Part shown: piece by piece, positions 24,492 through 35,493 of the stretch
Layout: each line of letters begins with the position of its first letter
Numbering within the stretch: position 1 is the stretch's first letter
Assembly: GCA_001695595.3 (NCBI GenBank)
Contig: MBPM02000001.1
Span: forward strand, 1,612,001-1,676,000
Length of the DNA stretch: 64,000 nt
Reading direction: 5' to 3'
Source of the DNA: Plasmopara viticola
Taxonomy: Eukaryota; Oomycota; Peronosporomycetes; Peronosporales; Peronosporaceae
The notes under the pieces: model-generated
The model's database searches: none
The model's input: the letters and a program-made list of their open reading frames with translations, nothing else
What the model was told of the DNA's origin: nothing
Program-made: the position numbers and the translations under genes

Positions 24492-24779
24492 TGCATTCCA
24501 TCAGTCGGCATGCGCCGCGTCCATAGGGGGCGAACTGGCGTTTAAAGCGCGACAAGGCAGAAACAAGATATGTTGATTTGTGGAATTCAGGCGATTGAAG
24601 TGCGACAATTCAAAGCGCGTGGTTTGTGAAATCGTCAGACACAGCCTTCGTTCCTACGCTCCTAAAACGTGACAGATTTGAAAACCATGCGCACCCTTGT
24701 GAATCTGTCAGACAGAGCCTTCGTTTTTTACGTTCCTAATGCGCAAAAATTTCACAGATCACGCCTATCCTGATTCTGC
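24492..24779. other. Unassigned repeat-like stretch
   Basis: It contains a short internal duplication: 'cgtcagacacagccttcgtt' near 24632 and a near copy near 24708, each followed by 'acg(c)t(t)cctaa'. The stretch was presumably continuous with 19329-19579 before the Copia insertion. No coding potential was seen. Confidence 0.4.
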
Positions 24780-27500
24780 CTTGTCGCACATTAAACACCG
24801 AAATGTGCCCCTCGAAGACCGAGACGTAGATTGCCGCGCAGTGTTGTACCGCTTGGATCGGCCCAATTAGGTAAATTTTCAAGCGAGTTTGGAAGTCGAT
24901 CAGCTAAGTACAAGAAATCGAAACAAAAGTGTTCTTTGAAAACCCCTCTCGGAGCAAATTGCCTAAGACATCGCGAGAGATTTTTTGCCGTCATCGGTGG
25001 CTCCTAAGCTTAAAGCAAATTCATAGGGTGGAGGTTACCTTTGTTAGCCGGAAGGGTAATCAAAGCTATTGGCCATACATTTTCTGCGAAGGTATCGCCG
25101 TGGTAGCTGAAGGCGACATCATGTTGTCCATTTTTGGTTTTGTAAGCTTGTCAAGCTTGACATGAGGATGAACGGTCTTTGCTTGAAAGCAAGTATGTTA
25201 CGTAAAGAGCACAAAGTGCCAGCCAATAGGCTCCCAAGGCTGCTCAGCGAGTAGACCGTCGGGCGACGTAATCCGGGCTGGTAGTCACGAGTGCGTACAA
25301 TATGTCGAAATCCGACCCCCAAGGAGCTACTGCTTGGGATTAACTAGGTCTGCTTAGGAGAAAATGGCAACTTTTGATGAGGTTATCGGCTAAGATTACC
25401 TTGCATAGTATGTGCAGCTGTAGGCTTTGTAAAATAAGGGGGACAGGAGTGAGACCCAATCCCCCTTTGTGGGGAGGAATAAAACAATTAGTCTTAGGGA
25501 GAGCCGCTTCAAATACTTCAACCAGCAAAGATAGCGCATAATGAGCTTCGTAAGCTGGACTTGAAATCCAGTTTGGGGGACATGACAGAAGCAAGCTGAA
25601 TATCACAGTGTTGGTCGAATAATTTGATAAAGTATCACCATTTGCCCACGTAGTGCATGTGTCAGATGAAGCCATAAAGTTCACATGGCTTCCATTTCCG
25701 TGAGAGTTTGCTGGAGTCTATCAGCACTAAAGGTCGGGCCGTACGTTATACTCAACAACTAAGCTCGTCCTGTGTTACCAACCATAATTATTCTCACCTC
25801 GTCCAAGGACTGGCGCGAAGGCTCGCTTTCGGCTGACCAAGGGTGAAAGAAAAGTATAACCCTTTTGTTCTTGTTGAGTCGCATCCACGAAGCCACACAG
25901 AACTTCTCAACTTGGCTGAGAAAAAACTGGTGTGATTGAGGTCGGAAAGGAGTCTCGTGCGATAATTGACCAAGCTGATCACCAAGTGTGTTGTGCTGCC
26001 AATACATGAACCGTAATACTTTTGTTGGGCCCTCAACAAATTTAACACATAATGAACAAATAACACAAAAATTGCAGAAGAGAAAGGGTCTTCTTGTCGA
26101 ATTCCCGCACCAAGTCCGAGCGGACTTAATGGTCGACCATTAAATATGAATGTTACAGGGCTCCTGGAAATATGACCTAGATTCAGCGCCTGAACTTGTC
26201 GCCGAATTTAAGTGCGTTAAAACCATGTTAAGTGCTTCCCAAACGACATTATCGAAGGCCTTAGTAAAGTCGAGCAAGATCGCACCCGCTGGTGAGCCAT
26301 CTTTGCCGAACAGCTGGGACAAAGCCTTAAACCTTGGGCGCGCGTGGCGGATATCCCTTCCTGGAACAAATGCGTATTAATTTGAATGAACGAGGCTGTT
26401 CAGTATCGAACCAAGGCGATATGCATGGTCTTGGGTTCCAGCTTGGCATCTACGTGATCGGTCAGAAAACTTGTGGCCTTCTTTGTGGTATAGCAACGAG
26501 ACCTGAGCACGTCGCCTAAATTTGGTCATCCGTCGAGTTGAATTTAGGCGCGTGTATCACTTCGAGTATGCGGCTCCAGAGAGGCGAGTCGACCTTGTTG
26601 TAGCTAACTGAAAGGTCGCCAGATTTCCAACCGAAGTGTGTTAAAGTGTCTGGTAGCGCTCGTTTGCTGATATGCGGCTGTCCAACTTAGCCCGGTCTAT
26701 CGGCCAGTCGAGCCTTGTTATGTTAAAGGATTCGGTAAAGCTTTGTCTGTATAATGGGGTTTAACGTGCCCAAACCTCTTGAACGAAGAGCAATAGACAC
26801 CAGACCAATACGAAGAGAAGGCTTTGCAAGTTGGCTCGAAGTCTTCAGCAGACTCCACAGGGATAGGCATCTTGGGGAACACTTGAAACGGCCGGAGAAA
26901 GTACTTAGCGCAAAGTTCAGTGTGCTTGTGATCCAAATCAAACATCTGCTTGACGCACGTTCGGGGAAGTCTTCGACTAGTTTGGTAGCCTGGGTATGTT
27001 GTAGCGCTCTATTTAATCACTTAAAGGTGAAGGTCTTCAAGCGTTAGTCGGCGCTCTTTTTTCTTGGAGTGAAAGAGCTCTTTGAAAAATATTGAGTGTC
27101 TCACTTTCGTACTCCGAGAAGATATACAGGGCTGTAGGAGTCTCTGCTGGGGCTTCGGAGGGAATCTGCAAGCTCACAGAGTGAGTTGTGCAGAAAGTCT
27201 TGGGCTTCCGGGCGCCGGATAACTCGAGATGGAGATTTCATGGGGCTCGCGAATGAGGCTTGTGGTAGGAGATACCGAATCAGATATAATCTCCAGCATG
27301 GTCCCCAATGCGTGCTAAGCCTATCAAGTCATGGTGATCTTGGGTTGCCGAGTGTCTACAGCTGACATGAAAAGTAGTCGATTCGTAAGCTGCTGTCGGG
27401 GCAGGTGAATTTTGAACGGCTGGATGCTGAAGACGCCAAGCATCGACCATGTTCAAGGTGGTCATCCAATCCAACAAGGCCACTCGGCCTTGGACTCGAT
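24780..27500 (-). mobile_element. Decayed LINE (non-LTR retrotransposon), copy 1
   Basis: Reverse-strand remnant with endonuclease upstream of reverse transcriptase, the order of APE-type LINEs. Endonuclease fragment (27280-27483): LLDWMTTLNMVDAWRLQHP, then HHDLIGLARIGDHAGDY. Reverse transcriptase fragment (26140-26322): AGAILLDFTKAFDNVVWEAL, the motif A block of LINE reverse transcriptases. Further down (25759-26066) and in other frames come weak remnants of the GxxQGDPLS region and beyond. Many stops and shifts show it is old. A second copy lies at 30300-32110. The right boundary is uncertain. Confidence 0.8.
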
Positions 27501-27639
27501 TTTGTTCATTTTGTCTTGCTTGGCCGAGTTAAGTTGACAGAACTTTATTCAGGTCATCGAGCATTAAAACTCTACCCCGACTGTGTCGCAAAAACGTCTG
27601 ACCGCTGGCTTGGCTGGACCGGAGTGTGGATCACGTGGA

Positions 27640-27745
27640 TGTAGGTCACGACAGAGTCCAGAGTAGCAAGTATCGGGAGCCAGACTGAGCCTAGCACGTG
27701 CATAAGTTGGCAACGCGATAACGTAATACATTACATTACATTACT
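27640..27745 (+). repeat. 3' tail of a non-LTR retroposon
   Basis: The stretch 'cagactgagcctagcacg...' followed by a (TAC)ATTACATTACATTA tail matches 37707-37767, where the same tail ends a retroposon with a clear target duplication. The orientation is plus, opposite to the LINE at its left, so it is probably a separate insertion. Confidence 0.7.
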
Positions 27746-28219
27746 ACAAGTGCTAATAAAAATAGCGATATGCCAGCGCTAGAAGTGCAGGCATCCACGA
27801 CGACCGCAGCAGCAAAAGCCGTCTCTCAAGATAATTCAAAGAATACGAGGCATGCGGGAGAGCTGATGGAGGCTTCTTTGCGCTCTTGCATCTCTCTAGA
27901 GCTAAAAATCCTCAGCGCTGTGGTGATGAAATCCTTTTCCTTCTTTTCCTTATTATGGTGATCTGGGATCGCTTTGGCAAGGAAATTTAGGAACTCTGCA
28001 CGTCACCTACACGCTCGAAGGCACAGCGATAAAACACATATGGTGGCTCCTATTTGTAGCAATTGCTACGATGCGATACTTATAGTGGTGTGTGTTACAA
28101 ATAGATGTTAAGTACACGACGTGCCTGACGAATTTTCCATCTACCCGAAGCTACCTACCTTCTTTTGCGAGTACATGCCTAGACGAAAAAACCAAGACTA
28201 GAGCTGTTGTGTATTAACG
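27746..28219. other. No gene recognised
   Basis: A short open frame at 27770-27961 exists but is unassigned. No repeat match within the window was noticed. Confidence 0.35.
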
Positions 28220-28590
28220 TTAACTTAACTTATTGGTGGGGCTGGACACACTGTCAGTAACGTCTGTGTCAGTCTTGTCTTGGACCATTTCGATCGAGGC
28301 CACCTTATTATACTGGGGCAATACATCCATCGCTTTCGTCTCGACTGGTAAGGAATAGATGTAAACGCCCAAAGTCCACGGCATAAAGTGGTGTCCGCAT
28401 ACGTCGGGTCTCGTTCGGCGGGCAGTGCATCCATCACCGAGGTCGTGAGGGTCTTCCATTCTTTCGGTCTTGTGCAAGGGAACGTACCACTTCGAGGTCT
28501 TGTGCTATCCGGAGTCGAGAGCCGGAGCCACGGAAAACAAGGTTGTGGTCGAGTGTTGAGGGGAGCGTGGTGCGGGGACGTCCGCGCCAT
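28220..28590 (-). repeat. Retroposon fragment, reverse copy of the 37.6-kb unit
   Basis: The part 28379-28463, read on the reverse strand, matches 37618-37703 with few differences; both encode PHDLG.GCTARRTRPDVCG. Beyond that point the two diverge: this copy continues with about 180 bp absent from the 37.6-kb copy. Open frames of 85 and 121 codons on the reverse strand are probably repeat-derived. Confidence 0.65.
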
Positions 28591-30299
28591 TTTGCTGCGG
28601 TGGAGAAGAAGTAGGCACGCATCTGGAGGTTAGCTAAATTGTCGGGATTGCGGCGAAGTACATGGCCAAACAGGCGCCAGCGAGCTCTTGGTTTCTGAGA
28701 AGGTTGCCGTCAGCTCCCGAGCTGGCATTCACATGAGCAGAAGTAGCCCAGTAGAAACTCATTGGGGAATCTCTGCCAGGGCACCTCAGCATTTGTGATG
28801 TTGGTCTCGGTCGGGATTTTATAAGACTGCCTCCGCCTTCTCAACAATTGGTCCGCGGCGCATTGTTGTACCATCCCTCGTGCCAAGCTTTGTCGCATTG
28901 GGGGCCCGTCATAGTCGGAGAGTGCTGCGGAGTACTCACCAGTAGTTGCGAGTGCAACGTAAGAAAGAGTGTTAACTCGTATGCTGCGCCTCTAGTGCCG
29001 AAGAAAACTTATGCCAACACAAGTTAGAAGGTACCTCAATACCTTACACAGTGAAGGTGCAGTTCATAAAGTATTTTTTATTCCACTAAGCTTTCGTTGA
29101 CTCATGTAAAATCGGCCTAGCGACCTAATGGTTAAGCCTCACTACGATATAATCTTAGCGAATACAGTCGATACCTTTCGGTTAGACTTAGCGCGCTAAG
29201 TTCTTGTTTTCAGCAGGAATAAGCCTACGGTAGAATTCAGGCGCCCAGCTAACTGAAGAACGCGAATTGCTGGGGCGGGGGACCTGTTGACCGGGAGCGG
29301 CGGAGAGGGGCGACTTGATAGCTGGGTGCGCAGAGGAGCAAGCTTAAACTCTTTTCTATCCATTTGTGGGGTAGCTGTCAGATTGTTAAATGCTCAACTT
29401 CGTAGATAAACAAAATGCACTTTTATCCAGCAGATTGCTTAGCCACCGTAGTCTACTTACTCAATCGTTAAGATTTCTAGGCTAAATATTTTTAGTAAAT
29501 TAGTAACGCGGAAATCGAAACTTGCGTAGGATGACCGATAAGCGTGGTTTCACTCGTGCTTGATGTCCGGGCTTGTCAGGAAAAGTATAGCAGTTGAGAC
29601 GCTTGGTGGAATTAAATGTTGCCCGATCCAGTGGGGTCTCGTTAAAGGGACTGTCGGTGGCAGTATTGGAAAAGTTAGATAGTGTACATCAACTCCAGTA
29701 GATGGGTGCCGCTGGATTCCAGTGTGGTTGAGCGCTTCTTTGGAAGTAATTCTCGATAGCAGCGCTCAGAATGAAATGCCACTCCAGCCTTGTTCCGGGC
29801 TTAACCATCTCTCATGCTTGGCGGGAGCTTGTATGAAAACAAATATCGTTCCGATGCATCCATATACAGCGTAGGACTACAGTCCGCACTATGTGAATAC
29901 TCACAAGGAGACTGTAACCGTATTGGGACTTGGTCGAAGGTGTAGGTTCGACATTGAACCACAGTATCGCCTTCCATTCGAGTTTAGTCGAAAGTAGCCC
30001 TTAAAAGGTGGCGAGCCAGCCTTTCCAAATGTTGACCGCAAATTTGCAGTACGGAGTGGTCTCAAGCACACCGCAGTCGTGGTGACACAAGCACTAAGTT
30101 TTTTGGAGATGCTAAAGGCGGTAGTCGAAGTATAACGCGTTGTGCTAAAGTCTATAGAGTAGGTTCGAGTAGACGGGTATTACATGCTTTCCTGTCTCGA
30201 TGTCTCACATTGATTGGGAAGGACCTATATCCAAACCAAGGCGGGAAAGTGGCAAGTCCGGAACTCGGTAGCTGGATGTCGCATTTCGAATTCGAGCCA
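28591..30299. other. Repeat-like stretch, no gene seen
   Basis: 1.7 kb without an open frame of gene length or a recognisable domain. The GC-richer composition near 29200-29330 and the position between LINE copies suggest decayed transposon sequence. This is inference only. Confidence 0.35.
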
Positions 30300-32110
30300 C
30301 GCAAGACTCAGCCACTTCATAGGTGTCGAAGTCCATGCGTGGAATGCCGCGTGGTGGTGCACCCCTTGAATCGGCCCAATCGAGCGAGATTAGAAGTTGA
30401 TCAGCTTTGTCCAAGAAATTGGATCAAAAACATACATTGCTAATCTTCCCTGGAGCAAATTGGCTGAGAAATCGCTAAATTTTCTCTGCCGTTACCGTTG
30501 GCTCACGAACCTGAAACAAATCCATAGGGCGAACTTCACCATTATTGGCCGGGAGGGTAATCAAACCCGCTAGTCGTGAGGTTTCTGCCAGTGTACAGCG
30601 ACGATAGCTATAGGCAATATCTACGTTGTTCAACATTGGTGTCGTAAGCTAGTCGCACTTGACTTAAAGATGAGTGGCCTTTGCTCGAAAGCGGGTATGT
30701 CACGTGAAAAGCACAAAGTGCTTATAGGCCCCAAGGATGCGCAGCGAGTAGATCGTCGAGAAACCCGCTTAGTCCGGGCTGGTAGTCACGGGTGCGTATG
30801 CCTTTTCTCAAGAGGCTGTGGCTTGCTCGAAAAGACGGATAAATGGAATTGCCCAAGAGAGATGGAATTCCCTGGGAGTACTATTACAGCTGAAATTATC
30901 TTGCAGAGCATGTGCAGCTGTAGGCTTTAAATTATATTGTGGATGGGTGTGATACTCAATCCGCCTTTGTTTGATGGAAGAAACCACCAGGTCTAGGGTA
31001 TAACATTGGTAGCCTTGAACCCGCAAAGATAGCGCGAAACAAAATTTATAAGCTGGTTCTGGAATCTAGTTGTGGGGATGTAACAGACGCTAGCCAAACG
31101 CCGCACTCTTGGCAGAATAATTTGATGGATTATCACCCCTTGTCCATGCAGTGCTCGTGCCCGAAGAAGCCATAGAGAACACTTAATTTTCATTTACGTG
31201 AGAAAGCGCTGAAGACGGTCAGCTTCACTGAGAGTCGGGCCATGTAATATGCCCAACAGCTTAGTGCGTCCTGTGTTTCCAACCACAATCACTAACAGCC
31301 CGGCTAAGGATTGACGCAAAGGCTCCTTCTAATATCACCGTTTCGTCCTCGTCGCGGCGCATTCTTGAAGACACACAGAAATCTTCCACTCGGCTGAGGA
31401 AAATTGGTGTGCTTGAGGTCGGAAAGGAGTCCAGTGCAATCGTCGTCAAAAATGATCACAAGTGAGTCGTACATCCACTGCGTTAAGTATAATCCACCAA
31501 GCAGGTTTCAAAAAAGAGCACAAAGAGTGCTGGAGAGAGAAGATCTCCCTGTCGGGTCCCCGCACCAAGTTCGAACTTACTTAATCGGCGACCGTTGCAA
31601 ATGAGTGTACACGGCTTTTGAATCTAGGACCTAGATCCAGCGCCTGAACGTATCGCCAAATTCAAATGCTTCAGGACCATGTCAAGTGCTTCCCAAACGA
31701 CATTACTGAACGCCTGGCGAAATCGAGTAAGATCGCACTGGCTGGCGAGTCATCTTTGCCAAACAGCTGGGTTAAGAACTGAAATCTTTGGCGCGCGTGG
31801 CGGATATTCCTTCCTAGGAGCAAATGCGTGATGGTCTGAATGCAGGAGGCTGTTCAGTATCGAACCAAGGCGGTAGGCAAGGAATTAAGGTCCCAGCTTG
31901 GCATCCACATTCAGGAGCGTGATCAGCTGGTAATTGCTAGAGACCTTGAAATTTCATTTCTTGTGTGACAGCGAGACTTGAGCACGCCGCTGAAGTTTAA
32001 TTATCCGACCGAGTTGAAGCTGGGCCGCATATACTTTTCCCGGTATGCGGCTCCAAAGAGAAGGGTCGGTCTTGTAATACTCGACTGGGTGATCGTCAGG
32101 ACCAGGCATC
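30300..32110 (-). mobile_element. Decayed LINE, copy 2
   Basis: Parallels copy 1 over its whole length; for example, 30360-30800 matches 24850-25300, and 31500-32100 matches 26080-26640. By eye they are about 70-80% identical and in the same orientation. The reverse transcriptase region is more broken than in copy 1, and the endonuclease part is missing because homology ends at about 32110. The spacing suggests two separate insertions or an old tandem duplication of about 5.5 kb. Confidence 0.75.
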
Positions 32111-32487
32111 TTTCCAGTCGTGTTTAATTTTGCAAAACAGACGATTACAATCTATAATGGCCATCAACGAAATTTATCATTCACAACGCTCATGTTTCTG
32201 ACATTATATTCTACGAGAGAATAAGGAATGTGGTGCACTACAACAAAAAGGGTGACTAGCCTCTACACAGTATATTTGGACAACTGCTATGCTACAAGGA
32301 AGAGCCAACACCTTCACAGACAGCAGTGCGGATAGCTTGCCGTTGCATATAGCTTCTTGTCTGTGTACTGCGACTTTAGTTAAGGTTTCTACCACAAAAG
32401 TAGTGCCAAGATTTGCGCCAATGAGCGAGCTCAATGAATTAGGTCATAATTGGTGCTGCCTTTGTCCTCGAATGATAAGGTGCAGGC
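32111..32487. promoter_or_regulatory. Upstream region of the oxygenase gene
   Basis: 377 bp between the LINE remnant and the oxygenase ATG. Short open frames on both strands look like chance. It must hold the promoter, but no clear element (Inr, TATA) was recognised. Confidence 0.3.
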
Positions 32488-33414
32488 ATGACAATTTCTG
32501 GAGCCGACCCTGTTTCGATCGACTATAGTCTGGCGGCTACTTACTACTGCCTCAATGCCAACAGTGAATTTGCCCAGAATCGCGAAGTTGTGAAGGCCTT
32601 GAAGCTAAGTGAGAACGAAGTCTTTGATAAAATTGGTAATTTGGTGGGGTTGCCACGATTATCGCTCAGAAATTTGAACTGGAAGAATCGCGCTCGCTTT
32701 CTTCAAATGATGGAACGCCATTCATTTGTGGTACTCACGGACGTTGGCGAGAGCGTGGAGGACATGCATTGTCACGTACTGCAAGACCTTGAGACTTTCT
32801 TTACAAGCAATGACGAGGACTGGAAAAATAGCTGCAGTAGCAAACATGTTTACCTTAATGAGCATGGCAAACCCTTCTGGTACGCCGGATACGAACACAC
32901 AAGTGTACGCGACTGCTTCCGCGTGGCTTGTGGAGACATGTTAAAATTGGTATGGCCGTCACCAGAATTCAAGAGTCACTGGCTATCGCTTCAGTGCTGC
33001 ATGCAGCGCATTTGCGATCGGGCATTAAGCTTGACTGTTGGCTACGATATTGTGCCAATCCATGCACGATCTGATAAGAACTATTCAGTATGCTATGGCT
33101 TACACTATCCGAACATTAAAGGTAGTGGCCAATCCGAGACGGAGAACGTTTTTGAGCATGTGGACCCGAGTTTGTACGTTGTGGAGCCTGTGCCTAGTGT
33201 GGAGGGCTTGGATGTGTTTGATCAGCACTGTAAGCAGTGGCTAAATGTTGAAAAGGTGTGCACTCCTGGCAAGGAAATTATACTGTTTGGTGGACACGCG
33301 TTAAACCAAGTCACAAAAGGTCGGATATCAGGAACGCTGCATCGAGTTCGACGAAATCCAAACCGGCGATTTTGCATCATATACGAGCAGAAGTACGAAG
33401 AGTACTTCCTTTGA
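32488..33414 (+). CDS. 2-oxoglutarate/Fe(II)-dependent oxygenase (isopenicillin-N-synthase-like fold)
   Basis: An intronless 308-residue protein from ATG 32488 to TGA 33412-33414. The C-terminal half has the iron-binding triad of the family: H-V-D in VFEHVDPSLY (about residues 222-225) and the distal histidine in GTLHRVRR (about 285). An arginine in RRFCIIYE (about 294-296) sits at the 2-oxoglutarate-binding position. The N-terminal part (FVVLTDVGES) fits the DIOX_N region. Length is typical of plant and fungal 2OG oxygenases. The substrate cannot be told. No signal peptide is visible, so it is likely cytosolic. The PRP31 gene converges from the right, 347 bp away. Confidence 0.8.
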   Translation: MTISGADPVSIDYSLAATYYCLNANSEFAQNREVVKALKLSENEVFDKIGNLVGLPRLSLRNLNWKNRARFLQMMERHSFVVLTDVGESVEDMHCHVLQDLETFFTSNDEDWKNSCSSKHVYLNEHGKPFWYAGYEHTSVRDCFRVACGDMLKLVWPSPEFKSHWLSLQCCMQRICDRALSLTVGYDIVPIHARSDKNYSVCYGLHYPNIKGSGQSETENVFEHVDPSLYVVEPVPSVEGLDVFDQHCKQWLNVEKVCTPGKEIILFGGHALNQVTKGRISGTLHRVRRNPNRRFCIIYEQKYEEYFL

Positions 33415-33761
33415 TAGAACGATAAAAGTCCGGAACGAGTATCGGTCGAATTACGCAAAGCACGCTAATACCTCTTTTGCGTCTGTACTGGTGAGGGGCA
33501 ACACTGCTGTGATGTCTCTACAGAAAAAGCGGAGATTACTGAGCGACACCCATAAGACCAATAATAGGCGAGTTGCATTAAGCCCACGTTCTCGAAAAAA
33601 TAGACTTCTAAAATTTTGGCTCTACGTCGCAAAATTGGTAATTTTTACTGGATAGTGAAGGGTATTCCTTCTGACTTTAAAGACGAGCAAGTGTTATGGA
33701 AGCTTTTGAGCGGTGGTAATTTTTTTATAATGGCAACTTCAATTTTGTATTCTGACAAGAG
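33415..33761. other. Intergenic between two convergent genes
   Basis: No open frame or repeat recognised. It holds the 3' ends of the oxygenase and PRP31 transcripts, including T-rich stretches near 33720-33730. Confidence 0.4.
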
Positions 33762-35366
33762 TTAGGATTTTTTTACTACGCTCACAAACCCACTGGCTGC
33801 AGAAAAATACTTTTTATTGGCCTGGGCGACGCGAGCCTTTGCAGCTTCAGGGTTCATGAGTTCAATACCCTGTACGGGCGTAAAAGCAAGACTTGAGGCC
33901 AAGCCAGAAAGAGGGACCTTGTTTGCTGCAGACGCGGCAAAGTTAGCAGCTCGGAGCTTTTTGCTCAACTGTTTTTGCTCCTTGCGCATAATACGCAGCT
34001 TTCCGGATCCTTCCTGTCCAAGCCGTCCAGATGTGATACCCATTGCGTTGTCCCCATACTCTTCGTCAGCAGTGGCAAATGACTGTCGATTTATTTCACG
34101 TCGCACGTCTGTCATCTGTAGTCGCTCCTTCAGCTTACGGTAGCGTTTGCCACCACGTTTACGACGTGGCTTTTCATCTGGAATAGGCAAAGCCTTTTTC
34201 GATTTAGCCTTTTGAGGTTCCTGCCATTTGTCCATCTTTTGTACGAGCTCTGTACGAAAGCGAGCGCCAACAAGTCCGTCTGTATCACTTTGATGCGGCT
34301 GGCTATCCACACGCGCCATAAGCGCCAATTTGCCAGCTACCGCTCGGCACGCCTTCATTCGCAAATATGGCGGCACACTTTGAACAAGGTCACTAAAAAA
34401 TAGAATGCCTGTATGCTTGAGCGCAGCAGCAGATGAAAAACCACTGAGGACTTTCTTTTCTTGTCCTAAAACCTGCAAATTGCACGACGGGATCCGTGCC
34501 AATTGTGCCACTCCACCAGCAAGGCCGATAAGCTGCGCAGCTATGCGCGTACCCACAAGCTGCGAGACGTTAGGCGCCAAGTACTTCATACGGCTTTCTA
34601 CGAATTGCAAAATCATGTTCTTATCATGTTCCAGCGACAGTAACTCATCACACGCTTCCATACAAATCTTTAGCTTTTCCGGACACAGCGGTTTGCCACT
34701 AGTGCCAGAACCCGTCACGGAAATGCCAATCACTGCTGAGCTTGGCAGCAGTAGAGGAAGCTCTTCCACAAGCGTCAAATCCATTTCATTGCCAATGGCT
34801 TTAACTACGCGAGCGTAGTCGAGCGCGTTGGGTACAAGCGAATCGAGCTCTGGAAACTTGGTCGCATAGATTTCGGCAATGAAGCGGTGTACGGCCTCTA
34901 TCTCGTCGTCAATTTGTACCATCAGGTCATTGGATGTCACCACTAAATCATACTCTGCGCTCCCTTCCTCAAGTGGCTGGCTTTTAGACGAGCTTGAAGC
35001 AGCAGCGTTGTCCACATATTCTTGAATCTTCCTCACGTGCGTTAGGTACTTGGGTGAACGCTTAAGCATCGCAACGGCTGCGACGCCGCGCTGGTTTCCA
35101 CTAGAATGTAGTGCATTTGACGAACCATCGGCCTTCTCCTCGACTACTTTCCAATCCTCTTCTCCTCGCTTTCGCTTGGCAGATCGAAACTCAGTGGCGC
35201 CCTGAACTTCAGGCATCTGTTCGTCGACATTGTCGTCATCATTGGCTTTGCATGATGACGGAGTGGTACATACGGTAGAGGAGATCGTTTGCTGCTCTCC
35301 TTCGTCACCGCTCCCCCCACTGAGCTCATCCAAGTCCTCAAGAAACGAGTCTGCGAGTGTCGACAT
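33762..35366 (-). CDS. PRP31: Pre-mRNA splicing factor PRP31
   Basis: PRP31 binds the 15.5K protein and U4 snRNA and holds the U4/U6.U5 tri-snRNP together in the nucleus. An intronless 534-residue frame opens with ATG at 35366. The Nop domain is clear: VSQLVGTRIAAQLIGLAGG (about residues 270-290), LGQEKKVLSGFSSAAALKHTG, then DLVQSVPPYLRMKACRAVAG. The PRP31-specific C-terminus follows: KRGGKRYRKLKERLQMTDVR, NRQSFATADEEYGD and GRLGQEGSGKLR. An acidic N-terminus with DDDNVDEQ is usual in the family. Length compares with about 500 residues in human. It is transcribed away from the helicase gene at 35494 with 127 bp between start codons. Confidence 0.95.
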   Translation of the reverse strand: MSTLADSFLEDLDELSGGSGDEGEQQTISSTVCTTPSSCKANDDDNVDEQMPEVQGATEFRSAKRKRGEEDWKVVEEKADGSSNALHSSGNQRGVAAVAMLKRSPKYLTHVRKIQEYVDNAAASSSSKSQPLEEGSAEYDLVVTSNDLMVQIDDEIEAVHRFIAEIYATKFPELDSLVPNALDYARVVKAIGNEMDLTLVEELPLLLPSSAVIGISVTGSGTSGKPLCPEKLKICMEACDELLSLEHDKNMILQFVESRMKYLAPNVSQLVGTRIAAQLIGLAGGVAQLARIPSCNLQVLGQEKKVLSGFSSAAALKHTGILFFSDLVQSVPPYLRMKACRAVAGKLALMARVDSQPHQSDTDGLVGARFRTELVQKMDKWQEPQKAKSKKALPIPDEKPRRKRGGKRYRKLKERLQMTDVRREINRQSFATADEEYGDNAMGITSGRLGQEGSGKLRIMRKEQKQLSKKLRAANFAASAANKVPLSGLASSLAFTPVQGIELMNPEAAKARVAQANKKYFSAASGFVSVVKKS

Positions 35367-35493
35367 TGAGGTGCTATGCTACTAATTAGTGTGGATTAGA
35401 TTGCAAAAGACGATCCTATCCAAAACAATCCAATACAAAGTCTAGGTACAGCGACGATTGGAGCCCACGACTATCTTGCATTAACTTAGAAAT
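35367..35493. promoter_or_regulatory. Bidirectional promoter region (PRP31 / DEAD-box helicase)
   Basis: Only 127 bp separate the two start codons, so both promoters must lie here or overlap the 5' ends of the genes. No TATA box is evident; 'ctaattagt' near 35380 is the only notable AT-rich short palindrome. Confidence 0.5.

Noticed and set aside
29115..29160. tRNA-like stretch 'cctagcgacctaatggttaag'
   Set aside because: It resembles a tRNA A-box, but no B-box at the right distance and no cloverleaf could be drawn.
33817..34818. Plus-strand frames opposite PRP31
   Set aside because: They are antisense shadows of the PRP31 coding region, which has strong domain evidence.
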